Source of the DNA: Liopterus haemorrhoidalis
Taxonomy: Eukaryota > Arthropoda > Insecta > Coleoptera > Dytiscidae
Direction: 5' to 3'
DNA: 64,000 nt
Assembly: GCA_963971575.1 (NCBI GenBank)
Contig: OZ020611.1
Coordinates: forward strand, 52,647,466 to 52,711,465
Shown here: piece after piece, positions 53,102 to 63,329 of the stretch
How the letters are laid out: every line of letters starts with the position of its first letter
Position numbering within the stretch: the stretch's first letter is position 1
Position numbers and translations under genes: made by a program
Notes under the pieces: model-generated
Seen by the model: the letters and a program-made list of their open reading frames with translations, nothing else
Databases searched by the model: none
Told to the model about the DNA's origin: nothing

Positions 53102-54119
53102 TAGAGCCAAGATTTTTTTCAATATTTTCATTTTGATAAACATGTCAACATGTTTTACAGTTGGTAATGTAAAAACTTTCAAAAAAATTGATAAATAAAT
53201 TGATGTGTGTAAAGTGTTGTTTTTGTTCCCAAGGTTACCAATAAATTTTTCAATTAATTGACAAGCCGGTCGCTATGGCGTAGTGGTCAGCTCATTTGAC
53301 TACCAACCATGGGGGCTCGGGTTCAAATCCCGGTTATGGCATGGAAATTTTCTCAAAACAAAAATTGTCCTGGCTAATTGCCACAGTAGCAAAGGCCATT
53401 AAAAATTAAAAAAAAAAAAAAAAAAATTAATTGACAAAAAACTTGATCAATTTGTTGATCAATTAATTGAACTGTGTAAAACTAACTTTAGTTTTTTAAG
53501 ATATCTCACAATAATTGTTTCAGAGAAGAGTTTAATTTATCACATTTATGTTCAATCTTTAAAAAAAGAGCTATAAGACCAGCAAATGTTAAAAACTAAA
53601 TTCTTAAAATTATCTTATTAAAAAATAAAAGTTTTTTGACGATTTCAAAAAATTTTAAATCTTTATTTTTTTAATTTAATGATCTTTATAAGTTTTTAAA
53701 TGTGACAAATAAGGCGACCATTAAAAAAACATTAAATAATTATTTTTAAATTCATAAACTGGCAATAATTCCAAAGAAAATTTTTTTCTACGACTGTTAT
53801 ATAAAGCATAATTTAAGTAAGCATAAAACAGGTCTTAAGAGTCTAAAGACCTACAGAGCAAAAATAAATAAAAAGCGTGTTAAAAGTGCCGTAACGTGTC
53901 TTTATTTCACTCTTACCGTAAGTACAATCCAAATGCCAGCGATTTATTTTTAGGGTTCTGTACGCCTCTTTCATGAAAAGTAGTGTACAAACCGAAGATT
54001 TCATGTTCACGCGGACATTGCGGATATAATATTTTATCCGCATCCGCGCGATTTAAATGAATATTTATCCGCATCCGCAGAAAAATGGCGCAGAATAACC
54101 GCGGATTTGCAGGGCTCTA
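53102..54119. mobile_element. hAT MITE nested in the Harbinger MITE
   Basis: Ends TAGAGCCAAG and CAGGGCTCTA (inverted) with perfect 8-bp duplications ACTATAAC at 53094-53101 and 54120-54127. Subterminal ATCCGCATCCGC repeats near the right end are typical of hAT. No coding capacity. Confidence 0.85.
53275..53425 (+). mobile_element. tRNA-derived SINE nested in the hAT MITE
   Basis: Box A TGGCGTAGTGGTCAGC and box B GGTTCAAATCC in a tRNA-like head, a ~90-base body, a poly(A) tail (53407-53427), and 13-bp duplications AATTAATTGACAA at 53262-53274 and 53426-53438. The box B arm CTCGGGTTCAAATCCCGG keeps a T-arm fold. The clean tail and duplication indicate a recent LINE-driven insertion. Confidence 0.9.
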
Positions 54120-54232
54120 ACTATAACAAATATTTAGAACACGGTTGCTATGGTTACTTATGGGATTGTTATATTGTGACCGTAGTTGACCATTTGTTTA
54201 TAGTTTACTAAGCTTTCAGAAACCGGCCCTTA

Positions 54233-55098
54233 CCAGATACATCTGGCTTTGATGATACTGCTTTAAAATCATTGGTGGAACCAGAGACGTAACGAGTACT
54301 TTTGGCGCCATGGCGAGTAAACAAACTGCGCCGTAATTGGAGTATAAGTCATCACTTTTTAAATGTATGAGGAACTTTGACTAAATTAGAAATTTAAAAA
54401 ATTTTAAATTATGTAAATAATAATAAATTTATTTCGTGCCTTTTAGTTTCGAAAGAACTGGTTTACATTCTATAATAATTATATATACTATTTGTTACGG
54501 TCTATTCTAGCTGACAACACTGCTTTTAAAACTTCTTAAATACTGACCTACCTTACGTACAAAAACTTATGCTATTCTCATTAAAGGATACAGTATTGTG
54601 TATTTTTGCGAAACCAACTGACTAGCGTCCTGACAATCTACTTAAAGGTAGTAGTTCATGCTACAGAAATATAAATTAACATCTGAATTCTCTACTTCTG
54701 TCAAAATTTTTAGGTTATGTCATTTTGACACATGGAAATAACCACATTTTTTTGCATTTTGGAGTATGAATACTTCATTAGAACCTGGAAGTTACAGACG
54801 ATTAGCGTGTATTACGTATATAAGGAACATACTTACTACTTGTAAAAAAATATAATGTTGACATTCGTATTTTACAAACGCCGATAAGGCAGAATGTTGT
54901 CATTTTTGATAACTGTCTGAGTCACGTGGTTGTTGTCCACCGACAGTTAGTGGGGAGAGAGAGGGACATATAAAATGGAATGTGATATGCCATTTTGGGT
55001 CTTCAAATGTCGTAATTCAAGTTTAGAGGTTCTGCTAAGGGGTTGAGACTCAGTAACACGTGCCAAATTTTATTCCACAAGTTTTTTTTTGAAAGTAG
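54233..55098. other. gene-free stretch
   Basis: No supported gene or element; borders the (AACT)n tail of LINE B. Confidence 0.4.
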
Positions 55099-55418
55099 TT
55101 GAGTTAGTTAGTTAGTTAGTTAGTTGAAATTTTTGGCGCACAGCAACAAAGGCTATTTGCGCCTAACGCAGCCCATCTAAATAACTAGACTATATATTAA
55201 AAACAAAAATTTAGACAATAAATAAATAAATAAAATCATTAAAAATACGCATACTCAATAAAAGAAATCTTGCACTGACAAACACAAATAGATAATATAA
55301 AAAGTCTGTTCGAAAATTTGAACAGACTCAGGGTGATGGTAAGAGGCTGTAAAGGGGCCAATTACCATCGAATATCACAGTCAATAAATAGAAACACATT
55401 AAAATAAGGTGCAAGACT

Positions 55419-56160
55419 TCACACATAAAACAGTAAGTTCGATTCTCTCAGGAAGAGTATCAGCCTGTCCATGAGTACTCTGTCGTCACCTAAGGCAACT
55501 GACAGGTCATAGCACAGGCCTAACCTCTCCCTGACATCCTCGAACTGTACACATTCAGTTAAAATGTGTAACACAGACATATCTGTGTTACACGTCTCAC
55601 AGACAGGGGACTCTTCACCTCGAAGGAGGTGTCCATGGGTCCACCAACAATGACCTATACGAAGGCGTGTGATGGCGGTTTCCTCCCTGCGGTTAATCCT
55701 GCAGGAAGAACCCCATAGTTTAACGTCTCCCTTAATCTGTCGTAACTTAACGTTCTGTGTGCGGCTCCACTCATGTTGCCACATGTCTAAAACCAGATGT
55801 TTCAGATGACTCTTTGCGTCATCTGGAAAAACGAAACTCACATCAATCATAGGTCTGTGAGAGGCGGATTTTGCAGCTGCATCTGCCGCTTCGTTGCCTT
55901 TAATTCTAACATGTCCCGGTATCCAAAACAGCTCTACCCTCACATTCTGAGCATTCAGATTGTGGAGTAGCAACCGGATCTTTAGTACAAGAGGATGCAC
56001 TGGATCTGGATCTTGGATACTATTCAGAGCGCTCAGCGAGTCCGTCAGGATAACACTTGACCGACTTTGCTCTGACGAAACAAAACACAGGGCCTTGAAA
56101 ATAGCGTACAGCTCAGCAGTGTACACACTCGTTATGGAGTGCAGACGGTACTGAAACTTT
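55419..56160 (-). pseudogene. LINE B RNase H and C-terminal part
   Basis: Continuation of ORF2 beyond the inserted LTR element: TAELYAIFKALCFVSSEQS, LTDSLSALNS, GNEAADAAAK, and the Cys-His end CETCNTDMSVLHILTEC. Open to the natural end (LLFYV, 55419). Separated from its RT by 5.7 kb of inserted DNA, so not expressed as one protein. Confidence 0.9.
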
Positions 56161-56172
56161 TGGCGTGGATAC

Positions 56173-56376
56173 TGTTACGATTCGCCTAACGGTGGGGTGA
56201 GACAGTGTAAATTAAAGAAAACTGGATGTTTTTATATATTATAAATTATATATATTGTATAATTAAGAATTTACAAATGTATTTTTATTCAATAATTAAC
56301 TGTCATAATCTATTTTCTGGTTGCTAACTTCTTGTTATTATTTTCCAACGCCGTCTTGAATAGCAATTTCCCAACA
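56173..56376 (-). repeat. 3' LTR of the young retrotransposon
   Basis: 204 bp, minus-strand sense TGTTGGGAAATTGC...GAATCGTAACA. No difference from the other LTR was seen on reading both. The base run just inside (sense ACCCGGGGCAAT) is a weak polypurine tract. Confidence 0.92.
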
Positions 56377-56576
56377 ATTGCCCCGGGTTGAGACAGTCGT
56401 TTGGGGTTAGAATCCTGGTGATTCTGACACCTGAGACTTCATTGGTCAGCTCGTTAAGCAATACAAGTTTGCACTTCGAGCTTATGGTCTTTTAAAAATA
56501 TTTTCAATTTATAATAATTTAAACATAAAATTTTAACCTAACAAATAATTCCTGAAAGATTCATCCTTTTATCGAA
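56377..56576 (-). other. 3' untranslated part of the retrotransposon
   Basis: Between the ORF2 stop and the 3' LTR. No coding potential; contains the weak polypurine stretch near the LTR. Confidence 0.5.
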
Positions 56577-58289
56577 TTACACAAAATAACGTGATAGAGA
56601 ATCTACATTACTACATTTTTTTCCAGGCTTATAGATGACTGAAAAATTTAACATTTGTAAAGTCAATGACCATCTTAACAACCTACCATTTTTACTACCC
56701 ATCTGTTTCAACCACGTCAATGGGCAGTGATCGGTTTCTATTATGAAATGGTTCAGGTACAAGTAAGGTTTCAATTTACTAACAGCCCAAACTAAAGCTG
56801 CACATTCAAGTTCACTTGCGCCATAAGCCTGTTCTCTTTCAGTTAACTTTTTGCTTAAATACAATACCGGGTGTTCTTCTCCTTGTTCATTACGTTGAGA
56901 CAAGGTTACGCCCATTCCCCTTTTTGAGCAATCTGTTTGAACAATAAACTTACGGTTATAATTTGGTGCTCGTAACACTTTTCCTCCCATCAATTCTTCC
57001 TTGAGTTTTTGAAAAGCGTTTTCTTTGACTTCGTCCCATTCTACACGATTTTTTTCATTTTTACGTAAAGCGTCCGTCAGTGGGCTTGCTATTTCCGAAT
57101 ACATTGGAATGTAGTGGTTGTAGTAACCAGTAATTCCTAAAAATTCTCGAAGATCTCGCTTTGTTTCCGGCCGCCTTAATTTCTGTATTGCTGCTACCTT
57201 GGCTTCAGATGGTTTTCTACATCCTTGCCCAATAATATGACCCAAATATAGCACTTCTGCTTGACCCCAGACACATTTTTGTGCCTTAATAGTCAGGCCT
57301 GCTGCATGCATTTTAGTAAATACCTGATGAAGATGCTTCAAATGCTCGTTCCAGGTCATTGAATGTACTGCAACATCGTCTAAGAATGGCTCAGCAAAAT
57401 CTCCCATTCCTTCTAAAATTTTGTCCATCAACCTTTGGAATGAAAATGGTGCTGACTGCAGTCCAAATGCCATTGTGACCGGCTCAAAAATTCCTCTGTG
57501 AGTAATAAATGCAGCATATTTGCTGGCTCTTTCCGTCATTCCAATTTGCCAATATGCCCTAACTACATCAATGAGACTAAGATACTTTGCAGAACTACAT
57601 CGTTCTACGCATACCTCAATATTGGGTACAGGATGTTGTTGAGGGATCGTAATCGCATTTAATGCTCGATAATCTATCACTGGCCTTGGTTCTTTTCCTT
57701 CTGCTTCGACTAAAATCATGGGAGATGAATAAGGACTATCACTTGGTCTTATAACCCCATAATTAAGCATTTTGTCTATTTCTTTATCTATAAGTTCCCT
57801 TACCCTAGGTGAATGCGAATATGCACGTGTTCGTATTATTTTCTCTTCTTTCAATGAAATGTCATGTTTTATTAAAGTTGTACGCCCCGGTCGATTTGAG
57901 AAAAGTCCTGGAAAATCTTCTATAAGTTCCATTAGTTGTTTCTTCTGATTTTCCGTTAGATGTCCAATTCCTTTAGCCATTTTTATGACTTCTTCTGCGG
58001 TATAATCAATCTTCTCGTGTTCTGTTCCTAATTCAGGAATATCTAATTCAACTTCATCTTCACCTGTTTGACAAAATGTAAAGGCTACAACCTCAGCCTT
58101 TTCATAATATGGCTTGATTAAGTTAACATGCACTAAAGTTTGTTTTCTTTTACCTGCAAGATCCTCAATTATGTAATTTGTATCAGAAATTTTTTTAACT
58201 ATTTTTTTAGGGCCTGCCCAATGCATTTGCATTTTATTTGTACGAGAATGCTGAAATAACATGACTTTTTCACCTATTTCATATTTCAT
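56577..58289 (-). CDS. integrase C-terminal module, reverse transcriptase and RNase H (ORF2)
   Basis: 570 codons, intact. The first 60 residues (YEIGEKVMLF, MHWAGPKKIVKKI, VHVNLIKPYY) are the GPY/F module that normally ends a Ty3/gypsy integrase. RT follows: HDISLKEEKIIRTRAY, SPYSSPMILVEAEGKEPRP, VIDYRALN, FGLQSAPFSFQRLMD and catalytic FLDD. RNase H has FIVQTDCSKRGMG, SELECAALVWAV and ETDHCPLTWL, ending KCSNVDSLSRY. There is no integrase after RNase H, unlike normal Ty3/gypsy. Either translation restarts at the ATGA or this copy has a small deletion joining two halves of one polyprotein. All visible catalytic residues are kept. Confidence 0.9.
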   Translation of the reverse strand: MKYEIGEKVMLFQHSRTNKMQMHWAGPKKIVKKISDTNYIIEDLAGKRKQTLVHVNLIKPYYEKAEVVAFTFCQTGEDEVELDIPELGTEHEKIDYTAEEVIKMAKGIGHLTENQKKQLMELIEDFPGLFSNRPGRTTLIKHDISLKEEKIIRTRAYSHSPRVRELIDKEIDKMLNYGVIRPSDSPYSSPMILVEAEGKEPRPVIDYRALNAITIPQQHPVPNIEVCVERCSSAKYLSLIDVVRAYWQIGMTERASKYAAFITHRGIFEPVTMAFGLQSAPFSFQRLMDKILEGMGDFAEPFLDDVAVHSMTWNEHLKHLHQVFTKMHAAGLTIKAQKCVWGQAEVLYLGHIIGQGCRKPSEAKVAAIQKLRRPETKRDLREFLGITGYYNHYIPMYSEIASPLTDALRKNEKNRVEWDEVKENAFQKLKEELMGGKVLRAPNYNRKFIVQTDCSKRGMGVTLSQRNEQGEEHPVLYLSKKLTEREQAYGASELECAALVWAVSKLKPYLYLNHFIIETDHCPLTWLKQMGSKNGRLLRWSLTLQMLNFSVIYKPGKKCSNVDSLSRYFV

Positions 58290-60988
58290 GTCTCTTGCAT
58301 GAATTTTAACCTTTCTAATAAATTCAGAACATACTCAACTACTGATTCATTAGTTTCGTTCCCTATCCATAAATCTTTTAACATACTCAAAGGTGATCGA
58401 AGTTGTCTTCCGTAACACAACTCGGCTGGACTAAATCCATGTGCGGCGTGTGGTGCACATCTAATAGCAAATAAAGCTTGATCTACATATTCGTCCCAGT
58501 CATCACCATGCTCATAGCAAAGAGCTCTCAAAATTCTTTTGATTACACTATGGAATCGCTCGACCGCGTTGCTTTGAGGATGATAAATAGAACTATGAAT
58601 AATTTTGATTCCGAATTGTTCGAAAAATTCAGTTGTTAGATTACTGGTGAAACAAGTTCCCCAATCTGTCTGGACTTCCGCTGGGAACCCTACTCGCGAA
58701 AATACATTCAACAATCCTTTAACAACTGATTCTGAATCTGCAACTTGTAAAGCTATGGCGTCTGGAAATTTTGTTGCACAACATATTAAAGTTAATAAAT
58801 ATTTATTTCCCGCTTTTGTTTTAGGCAGAGGACCAACTATGTCAATGTTCACGCGTCTATAAGGTTCTGTAATTATAGATACTTGAAACATGGACGCTTT
58901 CCGCTTATCCGTTGACTTACCTACTCGCATACAAGTGTCACAACATTTAATTTTCATTTTAACGTCTCTCGCTAGTTGGCTCCACCAATAATTTTGTTTT
59001 ATCCGCTCAATTGTCTTGTTGCATCCTAAATGCCCCATCCACATATTATTATGAGCAATATTTATTAATTTTTCTCGCAAACTTGAGGGTACTACTAATT
59101 GTTCATAATTTCTTCCCTCTTTGTAAAATCTTCGATGAAGTATACCATGGGCTATATAGAATTTAGCACCATTCATTTCTTTCTTGGAATCCGCAAAATC
59201 AAAATATTCTTGAAGTTTAGGATCATTCATCTGTAATGTCCTTAAAGTAGTAGGTGTTAGTGTTGTAATATCAGAAAATTTTATATCAGAATCTGGAATA
59301 CTTATTAATTCTTCATTATTCCCTGATAAGTCTCTAAAACCATCTTGGCTGCTTTCATTTATCTCAGAAATAATTTTCTTCTTTCCATTATTACCAACAC
59401 TTTCTTCTGCCCTTTCTTTTTGGGTTTGAAAGGTTTCATTTACTTCCTCCTTCTTTTTATCTTCAGTGTTTACTATTATTTTATTATCTATATTTAGATT
59501 TTCTTCTTGTATTATTTTTCGCGCTTTAGACCTCGTAAGTGCGAATACATGATTTGCATCTGTATTTTGCTTCTTGTCTAGCATCATCCACGTTCTGTTT
59601 GATAATAGGTAAGGATATGCGATTGGCAGATGATCTGAAACGGCTGCCTCAGTCTCCACTTTCTCTAATTGTGGACAAACTAAGGTCACCTTCGCCACTG
59701 GAAGTGCTTTACTTTCTTCGCTTAGAACACCACGAATGTTCACACACTTTCCTGTGAATTCTTTAGATTTAATTAAGCTGCTATGCACCATATCATAGCT
59801 AGCTGCACTATCTCTCAGAATTTTTATTTCTGTACCATTTATCTGACCTACGATAGTATAAGGATCTAGAAGTACGTTATTTTCGTCGTTTGTTTCCAAA
59901 GAAGCCAAAATTACTTTCGCCTTAGGACATTCTGGGGAATTCTTCATATGACCTACCGCCCCACAACCGTAACATCTAAAAGGTCTCCTTTTATCAAAAT
60001 TACTTTTATCTACAACCTTTTCCGTTTTATCATTTTCTGTTTTTATTTTATCATCAGCGCTACCGTCTGCATTACTTTGAAAACCTAATTTTTCTACTTT
60101 ATTTTTATGAAATTTATTAAAATTTTTATAATTACTGGGATTGTAAGATTTTTCTCCCATTGAACCTCGTTTTGAAATATATTCATCGGCTAAATCTCCG
60201 GCTTCCTCAATAGTTTTTGACTTGTTATGATCTTCAAGCCAAAATCTCATATCAGAAGATATAGAACTGTAAAATTTTTCTAAACTAAATAATTGTACCA
60301 ATTTCTCAAAATTTTCCCCTATTTCTTCGCTCTTAATCCATTCATTTAAATTTACTTTAAGATGATATGCGAATTCAGAATAACTTTGATCATATTTACG
60401 TTTACCGTATCGAAATTTTGACCTAAATGCTTCTGATGTTAATTGATATTTTTTTAGTAAACTAGCCCTAACCTTATCATAGTTTCTACAATCTGTTTCA
60501 GACAGACGTGCGACCACTTCGTTTGCTGCTGGTGATAAAACACTCATCAAACGAATAGGCCAAGTTTCTTTGTCAATGTCTAATTGTCTACAAACCCTTT
60601 CAAAATTAGTTAAATGCAAACTCATATCGCCATGATCTTTAAATGGTTGCAAATATTTTGTCATATTAAAATTAACATTACCATTAGAAATTAAATTACC
60701 TTTAGATACATTTTGACTCTGCGCTTGCGCGATTTTTATCTGAGCCTCTAGTCGTGCTAACTCTAATCGTTCTTCTCTGTCCTTTTCTAAACGTTCCATT
60801 TTTTCTCTTCTTCCTTTATTTGGATTTTCTTCCCATGTTTCTGTTTCTATTCTTACATCTTCAACTGTAATGCCTTCTTGTACTAAATTTTGTATCATTT
60901 CATTTTTCTTAGTCGCTTTTGGTAGTTGAAACAGATCCGTTACATACTGTAACTCTCTCACCGTAAAAATATTAAATTCAGAACACAT
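58286..60988 (-). CDS. Gag-protease-integrase polyprotein (ORF1)
   Basis: 900 codons, intact. N-terminal Gag with coiled-coil charge pattern (about residues 60-110) and a capsid-like helical part. CCHC knuckle CYGCGAVGHMKNSPEC at about 345. Aspartic protease with IKILRDSAASYDMV, i.e. DSA where DTG/DSG is usual. A long linker. Integrase zinc domain HNNMWMGHLGCNKT...CCDTC and core with IDIVGPLPKT, QTDWGTCF and AVERFHSVIK giving the D, D and E catalytic residues. It ends ERLKFMQET where the linker to the integrase C-terminal module should begin, and that module opens ORF2. Stop overlaps the next start as ATGA. Confidence 0.88.
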   Translation of the reverse strand: MCSEFNIFTVRELQYVTDLFQLPKATKKNEMIQNLVQEGITVEDVRIETETWEENPNKGRREKMERLEKDREERLELARLEAQIKIAQAQSQNVSKGNLISNGNVNFNMTKYLQPFKDHGDMSLHLTNFERVCRQLDIDKETWPIRLMSVLSPAANEVVARLSETDCRNYDKVRASLLKKYQLTSEAFRSKFRYGKRKYDQSYSEFAYHLKVNLNEWIKSEEIGENFEKLVQLFSLEKFYSSISSDMRFWLEDHNKSKTIEEAGDLADEYISKRGSMGEKSYNPSNYKNFNKFHKNKVEKLGFQSNADGSADDKIKTENDKTEKVVDKSNFDKRRPFRCYGCGAVGHMKNSPECPKAKVILASLETNDENNVLLDPYTIVGQINGTEIKILRDSAASYDMVHSSLIKSKEFTGKCVNIRGVLSEESKALPVAKVTLVCPQLEKVETEAAVSDHLPIAYPYLLSNRTWMMLDKKQNTDANHVFALTRSKARKIIQEENLNIDNKIIVNTEDKKKEEVNETFQTQKERAEESVGNNGKKKIISEINESSQDGFRDLSGNNEELISIPDSDIKFSDITTLTPTTLRTLQMNDPKLQEYFDFADSKKEMNGAKFYIAHGILHRRFYKEGRNYEQLVVPSSLREKLINIAHNNMWMGHLGCNKTIERIKQNYWWSQLARDVKMKIKCCDTCMRVGKSTDKRKASMFQVSIITEPYRRVNIDIVGPLPKTKAGNKYLLTLICCATKFPDAIALQVADSESVVKGLLNVFSRVGFPAEVQTDWGTCFTSNLTTEFFEQFGIKIIHSSIYHPQSNAVERFHSVIKRILRALCYEHGDDWDEYVDQALFAIRCAPHAAHGFSPAELCYGRQLRSPLSMLKDLWIGNETNESVVEYVLNLLERLKFMQET

Positions 60989-61620
60989 GTTTTTCTAAAA
61001 AGTTTGTTTAATTTTAATAAAGGAATCTACACTAAATTCTATAAACCAGAATAAATGCAAAAGTAAATTCTCTTTATCTCGTACAAAATACCCCTTTGTA
61101 ACAACTTTTTACAATACCAAATTCGACAAAATGACAAATATTCCAGCAATATTTTGCTTTAAATAATAAGGACAACCCGTCAAAATTTTAACAAAATAAA
61201 CCCTTTTTGAAAAATTTTAACGTACAGCAGATAATATTTTTAAATAATATTTACAGATAGGTACATAAATAATATAACCTGAGTTCTAGACATCAATTAA
61301 GACCATAAACTCTGAAATACAATCAAGTATTACTTACGTAACCAAAAATCTTGCATCAGCTGTCACCTTTTCCAAATAACTGACTGCAATGGCTCCCAAC
61401 TCGATGAATGAACAGTACACCGCCAAAACAGATTCCAGTATTTGTTCCAGTTGTGTTACATCCAAAAATACTGCTTCCCTTATCTTCACTGGTCTTCTCT
61501 GCTTCTTTAGCTTCCAGCAGGACCACCGTCGGAACAAAAGATTTACAAAAAATGTCCCTGTTGACTTTCTCCAACAATATATTTTTTTATCTTTTGCCGT
61601 GAAATTTTTTTCAAATTAAA
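60989..61620 (-). other. leader of the young retrotransposon
   Basis: About 630 bases between the primer binding site and ORF1. Short frames here are not supported as genes. The leader could hold packaging signals. Confidence 0.5.
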
Positions 61621-61638
61621 ATCCCACCGCTGTCACCA
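61621..61638 (-). promoter_or_regulatory. primer binding site
   Basis: Two bases inside the 5' LTR the sense strand reads TGGTGACAGCGGTGGGAT, which begins with the TGG that pairs with the CCA end of a tRNA. The complement resembles the 3' end of a leucine-type tRNA, but the exact tRNA is not certain. Confidence 0.7.
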
Positions 61639-61640
61639 AC

Positions 61641-61844
61641 TGTTACGATTCGCCTAACGGTGGGGTGAGACAGTGTAAATTAAAGAAAACTGGATGTTTT
61701 TATATATTATAAATTATATATATTGTATAATTAAGAATTTACAAATGTATTTTTATTCAATAATTAACTGTCATAATCTATTTTCTGGTTGCTAACTTCT
61801 TGTTATTATTTTCCAACGCCGTCTTGAATAGCAATTTCCCAACA
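61641..61844 (-). repeat. 5' LTR of the young retrotransposon
   Basis: 204 bp, identical by eye to 56173-56376. Transcription would run leftward from here into the coding region. Confidence 0.92.
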
Positions 61845-63077
61845 ATTCAAAACAACGAACGCACACCCAATCCTGGTTCCGGATTTTGATCCGTCAGTAA
61901 AAATGACAGTATCCTCGAACCTAGGGACCAGTGTTCTTTGTAACTCATGTTGGTATTCGATAGGCAACGTAGTATCTTTATCAAACCTAGTTAATGTGAG
62001 GTTCACAAGTGGACGCGGTAGCGTCCATGGTGGAACAGCACACAAAACGAAACTTGCCATTTCAGGCATATTAAAATCAATATCGCCCAAAATGTCGAAA
62101 GTCCTCAGACCAAAAGGCCTATTGGCTCTTGGTTTTCTGTCATAAATCTCTGTATGCCTATTTTGTAGAATAGGGTCATACGCGGGATGATCTGGCTTGG
62201 CACTAAGTGCAGCCATATATCGCACAGATAGAATTTTACGACGATAGTACAGTGACGGTTCGCCTGCTTCACACAACAGGCTTGGTATTGGGCTGGTGCG
62301 AAATGCACCAGTGGCCAATCTAACCCCAGTGTGATGTACAGTGTCAAGAATTCGTATCTCTTGGTGTTTAGCTGACCCATAAGCTAGACATCCATAGTCC
62401 AGCTTAGAGCGCACTAAAGAACGATATAAACGCAACATGACAGTGCGGTCTGCACCCCATGTCTTGTGACTGAGGACCCGCAACAAATTGAGCGGCTTTT
62501 GGCATTTTTTCTTGACGGACAAAAAATGTGCCCGCCAAGTAAGACGACTGTCAAAAACGAGACCCAGAAATCTGGCAGTATCGGTAAATGGTAACTGTGC
62601 TCCATTTAGCGTGAGTGTAGGGTTGGGATGGACACCCCTTTTCCTACAAAAATGGACACACACAGTTTTGCTGGTCGAGAATTTGAAGCCATTTTCGGTT
62701 GCCCATGTATCGAGACGATTGATGGTCAGCTGGAGCTGACGTTCGATTGTACTAGTCTTTTGTCCGGCGACAAAGATACCAATGTCGTCGACAAATATCG
62801 AACTCTGTACAGGCAATCGAATACATGAAGCTGCACCGTTAATGGCAATCAAAAATAGCGTAACGCTCAGTATGGAGCCCTGTGGGACCCCATTGTCCAG
62901 TGCGAACATTTGTGACAAGGTATTTCCGATCCGCACCCTGAAACGCCGGTTCGACATGAAGTCTTTTATAAAGAACATCAAGCGTCCCCGGAGACCCCAG
63001 GAATGCAGAGTACGGAGAATCCCATAAATCCATGCAGTGTCATAGGCTTTCTCAATATCGAAAAACACAGCTACCAG
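61845..63077 (-). pseudogene. LINE B reverse transcriptase part
   Basis: From VFFDIEKAYD (keeping the aspartate changed in LINE A) through NGVPQGSIL, catalytic FVDD, KTWGADRTV (Trp codon intact where LINE A has a stop), and the start of RNase H, FTDGSKSG, broken off at VLN by the LTR element. The 5' half of ORF2 and all of ORF1 are missing because of truncation. Confidence 0.9.
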
Positions 63078-63223
63078 TTTTATGATTTTAATATAATAAG
63101 TTTATTTAAATATATAAAATTATAACAGAGCACTTCTACATTGCTGTCATCACTGTTGTTGGAATACATTACTTACATAACCTCACTTCTCAAAATTGTC
63201 TGCAGTCCTAAAACATTCTAACA
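63078..63223 (-). repeat. copia 3' LTR, partial
   Basis: Minus-strand sense begins TGTTAGAATGTTTTAGGACT directly after a purine tract ATCGAGGAGGAG (63224-63235). It runs to an AATAAA (about 63097-63104) and is cut by the LINE B junction at 63077. Confidence 0.65.
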
Positions 63224-63329
63224 CTCCTCCTCGATTAGCAGTTTTCTTACAAACAAAAATCGCAAAATAATTACATTCACATAAAAAATACAAAATTCAA
63301 AATACAAGTTATCAATACCTTAACACATG

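Larger units (their letters stand above)
53069..54229. mobile_element. Harbinger MITE, outer layer of a three-level nest
   Basis: Ends CAACCAATTTCTGAAAGCTT (left) and AAGCTTTCAGAAACCGGCCC (right), TTA duplications at 53066-53068 and 54230-54232. Same terminal family as the element at 45565-47440. Left-end G to A changes have altered its first bases. Without inserts it is about 135 bp. Confidence 0.75.
56173..61844 (-). mobile_element. young Ty3/gypsy-type LTR retrotransposon with integrase before RT
   Basis: 5,672 bp read leftward, inserted in LINE B. LTRs of 204 bp at both ends appear identical, so insertion was very recent. The flanking 4-bp duplication is ATAC (56169-56172) / ATTC (61845-61848), with one mismatch. 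Two long open frames overlap as ATGA. Domain order is Gag, protease, integrase, then reverse transcriptase and RNase H. RT sequence is Ty3/gypsy-like, but the order is that of copia elements. This arrangement is known from Gmr1-type Ty3/gypsy elements. Membership of that group is inferred from order only. Confidence 0.88.
55099..63077 (-). mobile_element. LINE B: 5'-truncated copy of the LINE A family, split by an LTR retrotransposon
   Basis: Leftward copy with (AACT)n tail at 55099-55125 and 5' truncation at 63077, equivalent to position about 33160 of LINE A. It is interrupted at 56173-61844. High similarity to LINE A over the whole remaining length shows the family was active recently. No clear target duplication of the LINE was found. 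Confidence 0.9.

Noticed and set aside
53275..53345. Stand-alone tRNA gene
   Set aside because: The tRNA-like head is followed by a body, poly(A) tail and 13-bp target duplication, so it is a SINE.
52227..54310. hAT element from CAGGGCCGTGC at 52227 to the GGCGCC region at 54305
   Set aside because: No inverted partner end or 8-bp duplication found; only a shared TTTTGGCGCC word.
61334..61620. Short frames before ORF1 of the LTR element as an extra gene
   Set aside because: Overlapping short frames on both strands without domain, in the leader just after the primer binding site.
55075..63090. Target-site duplication for LINE B
   Set aside because: Sequences beside the (AACT)n tail and the 5' truncation show no convincing direct repeat of 6 bases or more.
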